Origin: an uncultured Bacilli bacterium
GTDB taxonomy: Bacteria; Bacillota_I; Bacilli_A; ML615J-28; CAG-698
Reading direction: 5' to 3'
DNA: 64,000 nucleotides
Assembly: GCA_934096585.1 (NCBI GenBank)
Contig: CAKOMG010000003.1
Coordinates: forward strand, 145,164-209,163
Under the pieces are notes generated by a model. That model saw nothing but the letters and a program-made list of their open reading frames with translations. It was not told the DNA's origin and ran no database searches. Position numbers and translations under genes: made by a program. This document shows positions 15,521 to 24,154 of the stretch, in pieces (positions within the stretch are counted from its first letter, which is position 1; every line of letters begins with the position of its first letter).

Positions 15521-16783
15521 ATGGAAAATGAATTATATGAAAGACCATTAGCATATCGACTAATGCCAAAAAAACTTGAAGACATTGTTGGGCAACAACA
15601 TTTAGTTGGACCAAATGGCTATATTTATCGGATGATTAAAAGTAATAAAATGGCATCCATTATTTTATATGGAAAACCAGGGATTGGTAAAACAACAATT
15701 GCAAATGTAATTTGTAATGAATTAAATGTTCCTCATGGAATTTTTAATGCTTCAAATGATAATAAACAAACACTAACAAAATTAGTAAACGAAGGAAAAA
15801 ATTATCCTAAATATATTTTGATTATTGATGAAATTCATCGTATGAAAAAAGATATTCAAGATTATTTGCTTCCACATGTTGAAAATGGAAATATCATAAT
15901 GATTGGGATTACTACCGTAAACCCATATCACTCTATTAATCCCGCTATTAGATCGAGATGTTTAGTATTTAGATTAAATGACTTAACAAATAATGATTTA
16001 AATCAAATTATTGATAAAGCCATAAAAAGCATCAATCCAGAAATAACAATAGATAATGAAGCTCGTAATTACTTAATTAGCAATGCAGATGGTGAAGTAA
16101 GAACATTAATTAATTTTGTTGAAAACACATGCATAATTGCAAACAAAAATAACATAACTGTAGATGACTGTAAAATTGTTGTTCAAAAAGCAGCCATAAA
16201 TATGGACAATGGGCAAGATTCATTTTACAACAACTTAAGTGGCTTACACAAATCGCTTAGAGGTAGTGATGTTGATGCAAGTCTTCATTATTTAGCACAA
16301 TTACTAATAAGCGAAGACTTGGTTGCTATAACAAGACGCCTTAAAATGGTTGCATATGAAGATATCGGCCTTGCCAACCCTTCGATGGGTCCAAAAGTTA
16401 AAGCAGCATGTGATGTAGCACTTGAAGTTGGTATGCCAGAAGCTATGATTCCACTTGGAGCTATTGTTTGTGATTTAGCCTTATCACCAAAATCAAATAG
16501 CGCCTATTTAGCAATCGCAAAAGCATACGAGGACATAGAAAAAGGTAACACTGGACCACTTCCACCACATCTAAAAAATGTTTATGAATTTGATAATAAT
16601 AAAGATAAATATTTATACCCTCACGATTATCCTGGTGCATGGGTATATCAACAATACTTACCCGACAAAATAAAGGATGTTAAATATTATATTCCAAAAG
16701 ATTCTAGTAAATATGAAGAAGCTTTAAAAGAACGATATTTAGCTATTGAAAAAGCAAAAGAAAAGTATAAACAGAGCAAATAA
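15521..16783 (+). CDS. rarA: Replication-associated recombination ATPase RarA/MgsA
   Basis: AAA+ clamp-loader-like ATPase acting at stalled replication forks. Residues 1-35 carry RPLAYRLMPKKLEDIVGQQH. Walker A is YGKPGIGKTT and Walker B is LIIDEIHRMKKD. The C-terminal half has YEDIGLANP and the conserved HLKNVYEFDNNKDKYLYPHD and WVYQQYLPD region that defines RarA rather than a helicase loader. The ATG at 15521, preceded by AAAGGTG, is preferred to an in-frame TTG-type start at 15476 without an SD. The 420-residue length is standard. Confidence 0.95.
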   Translation: MENELYERPLAYRLMPKKLEDIVGQQHLVGPNGYIYRMIKSNKMASIILYGKPGIGKTTIANVICNELNVPHGIFNASNDNKQTLTKLVNEGKNYPKYILIIDEIHRMKKDIQDYLLPHVENGNIIMIGITTVNPYHSINPAIRSRCLVFRLNDLTNNDLNQIIDKAIKSINPEITIDNEARNYLISNADGEVRTLINFVENTCIIANKNNITVDDCKIVVQKAAINMDNGQDSFYNNLSGLHKSLRGSDVDASLHYLAQLLISEDLVAITRRLKMVAYEDIGLANPSMGPKVKAACDVALEVGMPEAMIPLGAIVCDLALSPKSNSAYLAIAKAYEDIEKGNTGPLPPHLKNVYEFDNNKDKYLYPHDYPGAWVYQQYLPDKIKDVKYYIPKDSSKYEEALKERYLAIEKAKEKYKQSK

Positions 16784-16800
16784 ATATTGCTCTGTTTTTT
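16771..16800 (+). terminator. Terminator of rarA, stop codon in the loop
   Basis: A 9-bp stem, ACAGAGCAA/TTGCTCTGT (16771-16779 with 16787-16795), followed by a T6 run on the plus strand. The rarA TAA (16781-16783) lies in the loop, and the convergent FtsK-like gene ends inside the T run. Confidence 0.8.
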
Positions 16801-18514
16801 AAATATTCTTTTCTATCTTTTTAATCTCATCAAGAGAAAGCTTTGGTGTCTGTATTCTTTTAATAATATTATCACGATAAAATAAACATTCCCCTTTATT
16901 ACTTAATACTTCTAAATGTTTATATTCTACTAATTTAGAAGTTGCTTTTCCAATATTAAATAATAATTTATATTTAAACAACGAAAACATAATACTTGTA
17001 ATTTTATTGACATTTCTACTAATAAAAACAACGTAAATCCCAACATCTCTTCCCACTTGTATAATATACATAATTTGATCATCAATGTATTGATAATCAT
17101 AATCACGATTATAATCATCAACCTCTATTATATAAAAAATTCTTTTATACTTTTCTTTATTTTGTTGTTCCATTTTAATATTATATTCATCAATTAAGTG
17201 CAAATTTAAAGAACTCAGATAATTAACACGCATATCAATTTCATTAATAATTTTAGAAAAATAATCTTTTAAATCTCCATTATCAGTTTTATTAAAAAGA
17301 AAACTATAATCTTGAAATTCTCCTATTTCATCAAAAATATTAAATTCTATAGTTTGCGTTCCAAGTTTTATTAAACAAGACAAAATAAAACTACTTATAA
17401 AAGTTTTTATTCCAACATTAGCTTCACCAATTATTAAAAGATTAGGTTCTTTGGAAATATCAATCTCTTCTAATTGATTCTTTATATTCAATCCTATTGG
17501 AACTAAATAGTTATTATATAAAAGCATTTGTTTTATTAACATTTCTTTTAATGAAAGAATCGAGATATATTTATTGTTAATCTCAATATTTAACATATTG
17601 CCAACTTTGGTAATATAAATACTTTCTTCAATAAAATTTATCAATTTATTACCTATTTCTTTACAATCAAAATTATCGTAAATATAAAATGATAAAAATG
17701 ATGATGAATAACTAACTAAACTTTGCGCAACTCTAAATTTTAAATTCATATTATTTAATAATGATATTACTAATCCTTTAGTTTCATCTATGTATTTTTC
17801 CTGAGTAGTATTATAATTTATATTATGATAATCATCTAAGTATTTAAGCGTAATTTTTTTCTTAACATTGTACAAATTTTTATTAGTTTGTTTAACACCA
17901 ATTTCATATTTGAAAAATTTATTAAAAGATAATCGATATGATTTAGCTTTTTTTAATCCAGACACAAACCCTTTTCCAATCTCCGTTAATGGTTTATTAA
18001 TAATCATTGTAAAACCAAGTAATATAAAAATTAGTGACACTAAAATTACTCCAAATGATCCAAGTAAAGAATAAAAAATATAAAATAATAGTCCCCCTAT
18101 TATTCCACCTCCTAAATATGTCTCTTGATGATTAGTAATAAACGATTTATAGTGTAACCACGTTTCCTTAAAATACGAGTATTCTCCTTTTATTACGTAC
18201 TTATGAACTGAAAAATGTGTAAGCATTAAAACGCCAAATAAACAGAAAATATAGCCCAAAAATCGCTGATTCTTAAAGTTAAATCCATGATGATTAAATA
18301 TTAAATAAAGACCAAATATAAGTAATAATACAACAATTAAAAGATACCAATCGCCAAATAAAACTTTTAAAAGTGTGGTTAAAAACGATCCTATAACACC
18401 TAGTTTTGCTATTATAACAGCTGCAACAATTAACAATAACATTCCTATAGTTTCATAATAAAATTGTCCAGCGCTTTGTTCTAATTCTTCTTTTGATTTC
18501 TTTTCTTTCATCAT
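16799..18514 (-). CDS. Degenerate FtsK/SpoIIIE-like membrane protein
   Basis: The 571-residue protein has the architecture of the first two-thirds of FtsK/SpoIIIE: four N-terminal transmembrane helices (about 22-45, 52-72, 86-104, 135-172), a linker, then an ATPase-like domain. Where true translocases have a P-loop ending in Gly-Ser-Gly-Lys-Ser, this one reads GEANVGIKT (363-371), with Ile at the lysine position. The Walker B region is YIIEVDD (461-467), and the conserved arginine-rich motif after it is missing. There is no winged-helix gamma domain for KOPS/SRS reading. It is therefore probably not a functional DNA pump, unless the adjacent Lys370 substitutes. The frame is intact over 1.7 kb, so it is maintained as a protein. 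A true ftsK/spoIIIE is expected elsewhere. Convergent with rarA. Confidence 0.65.
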   Translation of the reverse strand: MMKEKKSKEELEQSAGQFYYETIGMLLLIVAAVIIAKLGVIGSFLTTLLKVLFGDWYLLIVVLLLIFGLYLIFNHHGFNFKNQRFLGYIFCLFGVLMLTHFSVHKYVIKGEYSYFKETWLHYKSFITNHQETYLGGGIIGGLLFYIFYSLLGSFGVILVSLIFILLGFTMIINKPLTEIGKGFVSGLKKAKSYRLSFNKFFKYEIGVKQTNKNLYNVKKKITLKYLDDYHNINYNTTQEKYIDETKGLVISLLNNMNLKFRVAQSLVSYSSSFLSFYIYDNFDCKEIGNKLINFIEESIYITKVGNMLNIEINNKYISILSLKEMLIKQMLLYNNYLVPIGLNIKNQLEEIDISKEPNLLIIGEANVGIKTFISSFILSCLIKLGTQTIEFNIFDEIGEFQDYSFLFNKTDNGDLKDYFSKIINEIDMRVNYLSSLNLHLIDEYNIKMEQQNKEKYKRIFYIIEVDDYNRDYDYQYIDDQIMYIIQVGRDVGIYVVFISRNVNKITSIMFSLFKYKLLFNIGKATSKLVEYKHLEVLSNKGECLFYRDNIIKRIQTPKLSLDEIKKIEKNI

Positions 18515-18601
18515 TATACCTTCTTTTGGTTATTATATTAAAACAAATAGATGGTAAAAAGTTGTCAAAAAAAGTACCTAAAAACTAAAAAGGAAAAAAA
18601 T

Positions 18602-18629
18602 AAAAAAATGCCCTCTAAGGCATTTTTTT
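18602..18629. terminator. Bidirectional-looking terminator after rpmG
   Basis: The stem AAATGCC/GGCATTT, with flanking A and T runs on both sides, can terminate in both directions. On the minus strand it follows the rpmG stop by about 20 bp and insulates the FtsK-like gene. The 18515-18601 stretch before that gene shows a TATAAT at 18537-18532, but no matched -35. Confidence 0.75.
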
Positions 18630-18647
18630 ATAAATTGAAATAAAATT

Positions 18648-18803
18648 TTATTTCTTAGTTTTCTCTTTGTGTAATGTTTGTTTCTTACATTTTGGACAAT
18701 ATTTCATTTGTTCAAGACGATCAGGAGTGTTCTTTTTGTTTTTTTCTGTTAAATAGTTTTCTTCTCCACAAACGCTACATTTCATTAAAAAAGTTACACG
18801 CAT
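18648..18803 (-). CDS. rpmG: 50S ribosomal protein L33
   Basis: A 51-residue ribosomal protein, MRVTFLMKCSVCGEENYL..., with two zinc-binding CxxC pairs (CSVC and CPKC) and a lysine-rich C-terminus ending KEKTKK. It was found by reading the minus strand between the FtsK-like gene and the HTH gene. The SD AGGAGG lies 6 nt before the ATG, and a consensus promoter is just upstream. As a single gene with its own promoter and terminator it is a typical rpmG. Confidence 0.93.
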   Translation of the reverse strand: MRVTFLMKCSVCGEENYLTEKNKKNTPDRLEQMKYCPKCKKQTLHKEKTKK

Positions 18804-18843
18804 AGCTTTCCTCCTATTTAGTTGGTAATTACAACTACATTAT

Positions 18844-18872
18844 ATTATACAATATTATTTGAAAAAATGCAA
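18844..18872 (-). promoter_or_regulatory. Sigma-A-type promoter of rpmG
   Basis: -35 TTGCAT (18872-18867), a 17-bp spacer and -10 TATAAT (18849-18844) on the minus strand, about 40 bp before the rpmG start codon. Confidence 0.8.
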
Positions 18873-19015
18873 GTGTTAATTTGAAAAAGATGATATCATT
18901 ATTAGTTTAATAAAAAGTTCCATTTATTCAAATTTCTTCACTAGCTAAAATAATAATTATAATCTATCATTCAAGATATTAATTATTAAACTTAACTAAA
19001 AATCAAAAAAGAGAC

Positions 19016-19044
19016 TTGAATTATTTAAAAAAATATGATATTAT
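19016..19044 (+). promoter_or_regulatory. Probable promoter of the HTH-ispG operon
   Basis: TTGAAT (19016-19021), 17 bp, TATTAT (19039-19044) on the plus strand. A second TATAAT (19049-19054) lacks a -35. The stretch 18873-19015 before it is extremely AT-rich, and no gene, RNA structure or repeat was recognised there. Confidence 0.5.
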
Positions 19045-19104
19045 ATTATATAATAAATAGGAATTAATTATTAAAAAACTTTTGACAATAAAAGGAGTGA
19101 TAAA

Positions 19105-19551
19105 ATGATAGATAACATCTTACATATTGAAATTATTGAGGAAGAAGTTAAACCAGTCAAATTGACAAAAGATGAAAAAAGAAAATTAAAAGTTATAAAA
19201 AGACTGATTAATGGTGAATTCAATGGTACTAAAGCTGCTAAAATGTTAAAGGTATCAACAAGACAAATAAGAAATTTAAAACGTCAAGTACTAACTGAAG
19301 GTGATGCTGGTATCATTCATAAAAACAAATATAATAAACCAGCAAACACTTATGATATGACAATTAGAAAAGATTTAGCAAGCATTTATCGTAAAGAATA
19401 TCGTGGAACAAACTTTACTGTTTTTGCAAAAAAGATGCAAGATGAACGTGGATTTGAACAATCTAGAAGCACTATTTATAATATTCTAAGAGAGCAGCAT
19501 ATTCGTTCACCTCAAAGAAAAAAAACAAAAAGAAAAAAAGTGACTGAATAA
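19105..19551 (+). CDS. Stand-alone transposase-type helix-turn-helix protein
   Basis: The 148-residue basic protein corresponds to the N-terminal DNA-binding half of ISNCY/IS1202-like (rve family) transposases. A first helix-turn-helix, AAKMLKVSTRQIRNLKRQVL (about 50-69), is followed by the GDAGIIHKNKYNKPAN linker. A second HTH-like region contains FTVFAKKMQDERGFEQSRST and IYNILREQHI, and the protein ends in a basic tail, RSPQRKKTKRKKVTE. The catalytic DDE domain is absent: the frame ends in TAA and ispG starts one nucleotide later. No inverted repeats or target duplications were seen around it. A good SD (AAAGGAG) and a probable promoter precede it. It may be a domesticated regulator cotranscribed with ispG or a transposase remnant; the intact, well-initiated frame favours the former. 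Confidence 0.65.
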   Translation: MIDNILHIEIIEEEVKPVKLTKDEKRKLKVIKRLINGEFNGTKAAKMLKVSTRQIRNLKRQVLTEGDAGIIHKNKYNKPANTYDMTIRKDLASIYRKEYRGTNFTVFAKKMQDERGFEQSRSTIYNILREQHIRSPQRKKTKRKKVTE

Positions 19552-19552
19552 A

Positions 19553-20629
19553 ATGACAAAAAGAATTCATAAAAAGTTAATTAAAATAGGTAATTCATCA
19601 AATAAAGTTATCTATATTGGCGAAGGCAATCGTATAGCTATTCAAAGCATGTGCAATACTAGAACTAGTGATACTACTTCTACCATTAAACAAATATTAG
19701 AGCTAGAAAAAGCTGGTTGTGAAATTATTAGAGTTTCTGTTCTAGATATGAATGATGCCTATGCCATAAAAGAAATTAAAAAGAATATCCACATACCTAT
19801 AGTTGCGGATATTCATTTTGATTATAAACTAGCTTTAGCATCGATTGAATCTGGAGTTGATAAATTAAGAATTAATCCAGGCAATATTGGTTCTATTGAT
19901 AAAATTAAATTAGTTGTAGATAAATGTAAAGAAAAAAACATTCCCATACGAATAGGCGTTAATATGGGATCACTTGACAAAGATGTTGAAAAAACGTATG
20001 GGCGTACGGCTCAAGCTTTAGTAGAGAGTGCAAAAAAACATGTTAAAATATTAGAAGATTTAGAATTTTACAACATTGTAATTTCACTAAAAGCAAGTGA
20101 TGTTTTAACAACTATTGAAGCTTATGAACTTGCTTCTTCCACTTTTAATTATCCATTACATATTGGTATAACTGAAGCAGGAACAACATATACAGGATCA
20201 ATTCGATCTGCCATCGGACTTGGAATATTAATTAACGAAGGAATCGGAGATACAATCCGTGTATCTTTATCTGATGATCCCATTAAAGAAATAAAAGCTG
20301 CCAAAGAAATTCTATCAACTTTTAATCTTTATACAAAACCAAAACTAATAGCATGCCCAACATGTGGAAGAACGCAATATGATATGTTTCCAATTCTAAA
20401 CACAATTGATGAATTTTTAGAGCAATTTCCAAATGCAAATATTAAAGTTGCAATAATGGGGTGTGCAGTAAACGGTCCAGGTGAAGCCAAAGATGCAGAC
20501 ATTGGAATTGCTGGTGGAATAGGTGAAGCTCTTCTATTTAAAAAAGGAAAAATAATTAGAAAAATAAAACAAGAAAATATTATTACAGAATTAAAAAATG
20601 AAATAATTAAAATGATAAATGCTGACTAA
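19553..20629 (+). CDS. ispG: (E)-4-hydroxy-3-methylbut-2-enyl-diphosphate synthase
   Basis: IspG (GcpE) is the [4Fe-4S] enzyme that converts MEcPP to HMBPP in the MEP isoprenoid pathway. The 358-residue protein has IGEGNRIAIQSMCNT, the barrel motif VADIHFDYKLAL, and the cluster ligands in CPTCGRTQYDMFP and MGCAVNGPGEAKDADIG. The start follows the HTH gene stop after a single base, and no clear SD is visible in the A-rich end of that gene, so translation is probably coupled. The stop codon sits at the centre of a shared terminator palindrome. Confidence 0.95.
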   Translation: MTKRIHKKLIKIGNSSNKVIYIGEGNRIAIQSMCNTRTSDTTSTIKQILELEKAGCEIIRVSVLDMNDAYAIKEIKKNIHIPIVADIHFDYKLALASIESGVDKLRINPGNIGSIDKIKLVVDKCKEKNIPIRIGVNMGSLDKDVEKTYGRTAQALVESAKKHVKILEDLEFYNIVISLKASDVLTTIEAYELASSTFNYPLHIGITEAGTTYTGSIRSAIGLGILINEGIGDTIRVSLSDDPIKEIKAAKEILSTFNLYTKPKLIACPTCGRTQYDMFPILNTIDEFLEQFPNANIKVAIMGCAVNGPGEAKDADIGIAGGIGEALLFKKGKIIRKIKQENIITELKNEIIKMINAD

Positions 20630-20642
20630 TTAGTCAGCATTT
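20617..20642. terminator. Perfect 26-bp palindromic bidirectional terminator between ispG and nfo
   Basis: A 13+13 bp perfect palindrome, AAATGCTGACTAA and its complement, flanked by A and T runs. The TAA of ispG (20627-20629) and the TAA of nfo (20632-20630) meet back to back at its centre, so one hairpin serves both convergent genes. Confidence 0.85.
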
Positions 20643-21532
20643 TTTATTTTATCAAGCAAATTACTATCAAATTCTCCACTCTTTAACATTTCAATTTCGA
20701 ATTTATATGGTGGATATTTGATTTTTTTATCTCCCTCAACGTATGGAGTTTCTAAGATTTTTACAATATCTTTAAATCTAACATCCGTTAAAACTTTATA
20801 TAAAGTTTCAAAACCTATATTTCCAAATCCTATGTTTTCGTGACGATCCTTATGACTTCCGCAAACATTTTTACTATCATTCAAATGAATAACTTTAATA
20901 TTCTTAATACCGATTGTTTCATCAAGCTTTTTTATTACATTTTCATAATCATTAACAATATCATATCCTGCATCCCAAATATGGCATGTATCAAGACATA
21001 CTTTAACTCTATTATTGTCAACTTTATCTAAAATATATTTTACTTCTTCAAATGTCGAGCAACACTCAGAACCTTTACCGGCCATTGTTTCAAGGCATAT
21101 AATAGAATCTTGGTCCTTAGTTTTTTCTAATATTGTTTTTAATCCTTCAACAATTAAATCACAACCAATGTATGCACCTTGATTCATATGAGCACCTGGG
21201 TGTAAAACTAAGTATTTTGCACCGATTTTATATGTTCCTGTTAGTTCATTTATAATAAAATTAATTGCATATTCTCTCTTTTCAATATTAGGATTGGCAA
21301 GATTTAAAATATAAGCACAATGAACAATTACATCTTCATTTTTTATATTATGCTCTTTCATTATATGTTGATATTCATCGATATGCATTTCACTTAAAGG
21401 TTTCCTAAAAGAGTTTTGTGGGGCTCCTAAATACAACATAAAACAATTGGCATTATAGCTTAAAGCTTCACCTACTGATCCAATTAACATTTCGTTTCCA
21501 CTATTTCCAACATGGCATCCTAATTTAATCAT
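20630..21532 (-). CDS. nfo: Deoxyribonuclease IV (endonuclease IV)
   Basis: Zinc-dependent AP endonuclease of base excision repair. The 300-residue protein starts MIKLGCHVGNSG and has the metal-ligand motifs VIVHCAYILNLANP, YLVLHPGAHMNQG, CLETMAGKGSE, VCLDTCHIWDAGYD, VIHLNDSK and GSHKDRHENIGFG. The ATG at 21532 overlaps the helicase stop (GATGATTAA). An upstream in-frame start at 21571 would add 13 residues without family similarity. Being next to a CshB-like helicase matches the Bacillus cshB-nfo order. Confidence 0.95.
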   Translation of the reverse strand: MIKLGCHVGNSGNEMLIGSVGEALSYNANCFMLYLGAPQNSFRKPLSEMHIDEYQHIMKEHNIKNEDVIVHCAYILNLANPNIEKREYAINFIINELTGTYKIGAKYLVLHPGAHMNQGAYIGCDLIVEGLKTILEKTKDQDSIICLETMAGKGSECCSTFEEVKYILDKVDNNRVKVCLDTCHIWDAGYDIVNDYENVIKKLDETIGIKNIKVIHLNDSKNVCGSHKDRHENIGFGNIGFETLYKVLTDVRFKDIVKILETPYVEGDKKIKYPPYKFEIEMLKSGEFDSNLLDKIKNAD

Positions 21533-22862
21533 CGTTTTTTTTATGTCCTTTCTTATGATAAATGCTGTCAATCTTTGCTCGCTTCATTTTTCTTAGTTCT
21601 TTTTTAATTTTTTCATTTCTTTTTTTGCGATAACCTGGTTTTACTTTTTTTGGCATAGGAGTTTTTAAATGAATGTGTTCTTCTATTTTTTTAACTTCGC
21701 TTGTTTTTTGCGGTTTATTTCTTTCCATAGTTTCTTTAAATGCTCCATTTTTAAAAACCATGTAAGTACATTTTAAGCCTTTTTTCTGAAGATTTTTTAT
21801 ATATTCATCATCTTCATAATCATAAAATGAAATCGCAACTCCATCTATATTATAGCGTGCTGTTCTTCCAACTCTATGAATGAAAAAATCAATATCTTTA
21901 GGTAATTCATAATTAATTACATGACTGACTCCAGTTATATCGATACCACGAGATGCAATATCACTTGCGCAAACATAAGTGAAATCACCATTTTTTATTC
22001 TTTTTATTACTTGCTTACGTTCTCTTGGTTGTAAATCCCCAGTAAGTCTGGCTACATTATACCCATTTTCTGCCAAAAAATTGGCTAGTTCATTTACTTT
22101 TTCTTTAGTATTGGCAAAAATTAAAACTAAATATGGAGTAATATTCCCAAGAATTTCTAACAATAACTCATCTTTATTTTTATTTTTTGTTGGAACAAAA
22201 ATATGATCAATTGTACTTTTAGTCAATTCATTTTTATTTGTTATATCAATAACTTCACATTTATTTAAATATCTATTAATAAAGTTATTGACTTCTTTAG
22301 ACATTGTCGCACTAAATACAGCAACATTGATGTCATCATTGAATTTGGAGAATACACTATCAACTTCTTCCATTTCCGTATCTTCAAATACCATATCAGC
22401 TTCATCAATAACCACCATTTTTGACGTATGAATTTTTAAAATATTATTATCTTTTGCCAAATCTTTTAATTTACCAATAGTACCAATAACAATTTGAGGT
22501 TGACTCTTAGATAATCTTTTGATTTCTTGCTCTCTATCAGTTCCTCCAATATACATTCTTAAATCAATATTGCCATTAAACTTAATGATTTTATTGACTT
22601 CATTATAAATTTGTAAAGCAAGTTCCCTTGTTGGAGTTATAATTGTTGCTTGTACTTCATTTAATTCTTCATCTAAATTTTGTAATAATGGAATAATAAA
22701 AGAATGAGTTTTTCCCGTTCCTGTTTGGCTTTTGCAAATAACATTTTCTTTTTTCAAAAGCTTAGGGATAACAAGAGACTGTATTTCAGTTGTCTCATAA
22801 AAGTCAATACTACGCAAACCTTCTTCAATATATTTTTTTAAATTCATATTTGCAAATTTCAT
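21525..22862 (-). CDS. cshB: DEAD-box ATP-dependent RNA helicase (CshB-like)
   Basis: RNA helicase with the full motif series: Q-motif region, SQTGTGKTHSFIIP, TPTRELALQ, VIDEADMVF (DEAD), SATM, RGIDITG and HRVGRTAR. The basic C-terminal tail (residues about 385-445, rich in Lys and Arg) fits CshB-type proteins involved in ribosome assembly and mRNA turnover. The ATG overlaps the mtaB TGA as ATGA and the 3' end overlaps nfo. It belongs to the rsmE-mtaB-cshB-nfo operon. Confidence 0.9.
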   Translation of the reverse strand: MKFANMNLKKYIEEGLRSIDFYETTEIQSLVIPKLLKKENVICKSQTGTGKTHSFIIPLLQNLDEELNEVQATIITPTRELALQIYNEVNKIIKFNGNIDLRMYIGGTDREQEIKRLSKSQPQIVIGTIGKLKDLAKDNNILKIHTSKMVVIDEADMVFEDTEMEEVDSVFSKFNDDINVAVFSATMSKEVNNFINRYLNKCEVIDITNKNELTKSTIDHIFVPTKNKNKDELLLEILGNITPYLVLIFANTKEKVNELANFLAENGYNVARLTGDLQPRERKQVIKRIKNGDFTYVCASDIASRGIDITGVSHVINYELPKDIDFFIHRVGRTARYNIDGVAISFYDYEDDEYIKNLQKKGLKCTYMVFKNGAFKETMERNKPQKTSEVKKIEEHIHLKTPMPKKVKPGYRKKRNEKIKKELRKMKRAKIDSIYHKKGHKKNDD

Positions 22863-24154
22863 TTTATTTCAACCCCTTTACATACTGGATAATTAATTTC
22901 TGTTAACAATACATTTGCATATTCATTATCTTTAGCATTACCACTAAACGCTACTTCTAAATAATTAGATGTATGACCAAATAATAATCCATTTTTCTTT
23001 CTTTCAACAAGAACAATTATTTCTTTATTTAAATAATTATTGCGATATTCTAATGCTTTTTTAGCATTAAGTTCTAGTAGTTTTTTAACTCTTTCTTTTT
23101 TAACTTCTGGACTAACTTGATTAGGATAATTATATGCAACTGTTCTAGGCCTTCTAGAATAAGGGAAAACATGCATTTCACCAAAATTTATAGAATCAAT
23201 AAACATTAATGAATTATTAAAGTCGTCATCAGTTTCACCAGAAAAACCTGTAATAACATCAGTTGTAATATTTATATCTGGAAAATATGATCTAATTAAA
23301 TCTATTTTTGCTTTATATTCCATAGTATTATATTTTCTATGCATTCGTTTTAATGTATTATCACACCCACCTTGTAAAGGCACATGTATTTGATTACAAA
23401 AATGATTATTATACTTTTTCATTACTTCAAGTAGTTTATAAGTAATCTCCGTCATTTCAATTGAAGAAATACGTAGTTTACCTAAATTTTTGACTTGACA
23501 GCATATATCTGTTAGTAAATCCGCAAAATCATAATCTGCAAGATCATGACCATAATGGCCTGTATTTATTCCTGCAAGAACAATCTCTTTAATTCCCGCA
23601 TTAGACAAAATCTCAATTTCTGATATTACATCTTCTTTTTTTCTACTTCTAACGTGACCTCTAGCATAAGGAATTGTGCAATAACTACAATAATTATCGC
23701 ACCCATCTTCAATCTTCACAAAACCTCTTGTTTTATCATTAAAGCGGTTAATCTTCAATTCTTCGTATGTTTTTGTTTCCAATATGTCGTTTATACAACT
23801 AATGCTTTGTTTATTATTTAAAGCTTCCATAATTAAATCAAACATTTTATCACGGTTATTTGTACCAATTAATACATCAACACCATCAATTTTTTTTATA
23901 TCTTCTGGTTTTAGTTGAGCGTAACAACCCATTACAGCAACAACGCCATTGGGATTTGATTTTATGGCTTGTCTAATGATTTTACGACTCTTAGCATCAC
24001 TTACTTCGGTAATACTACATGTATTAATTAAATATACATCGCATACATCATCAAACTTAGATAAAGTAAAGCCTTTATCAATAAATTGATTTATAATAGC
24101 TTCAGATTCATAAAGATTAACTTTACAACCTAAAGAGTAATAACTAATTTTCAT
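22859..24154 (-). CDS. mtaB: tRNA (N6-L-threonylcarbamoyladenosine(37)-C2)-methylthiotransferase MtaB
   Basis: Radical-SAM enzyme that converts t6A37 to ms2t6A37 in tRNAs reading ANN codons. The N-terminal methylthiotransferase domain has YYSLGCKVNLYES, INTCSITEVSD and MGCYAQLKPED, which hold the second cluster cysteines. The radical-SAM motif is CDNYCSYCTIPYARG. A TRAM-like domain ends the protein. 431 residues is the usual MtaB length, and the CKVN form separates it from MiaB. It overlaps rsmE by 11 bp. Confidence 0.93.
   Translation of the reverse strand: MKISYYSLGCKVNLYESEAIINQFIDKGFTLSKFDDVCDVYLINTCSITEVSDAKSRKIIRQAIKSNPNGVVAVMGCYAQLKPEDIKKIDGVDVLIGTNNRDKMFDLIMEALNNKQSISCINDILETKTYEELKINRFNDKTRGFVKIEDGCDNYCSYCTIPYARGHVRSRKKEDVISEIEILSNAGIKEIVLAGINTGHYGHDLADYDFADLLTDICCQVKNLGKLRISSIEMTEITYKLLEVMKKYNNHFCNQIHVPLQGGCDNTLKRMHRKYNTMEYKAKIDLIRSYFPDINITTDVITGFSGETDDDFNNSLMFIDSINFGEMHVFPYSRRPRTVAYNYPNQVSPEVKKERVKKLLELNAKKALEYRNNYLNKEIIVLVERKKNGLLFGHTSNYLEVAFSGNAKDNEYANVLLTEINYPVCKGVEIK

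Noticed and set aside
19083..19088. TTGACA hexamer just before the HTH gene as a -35
   Set aside because: It lies about 22 bp before the start codon and overlaps the SD region, with no room for a -10.
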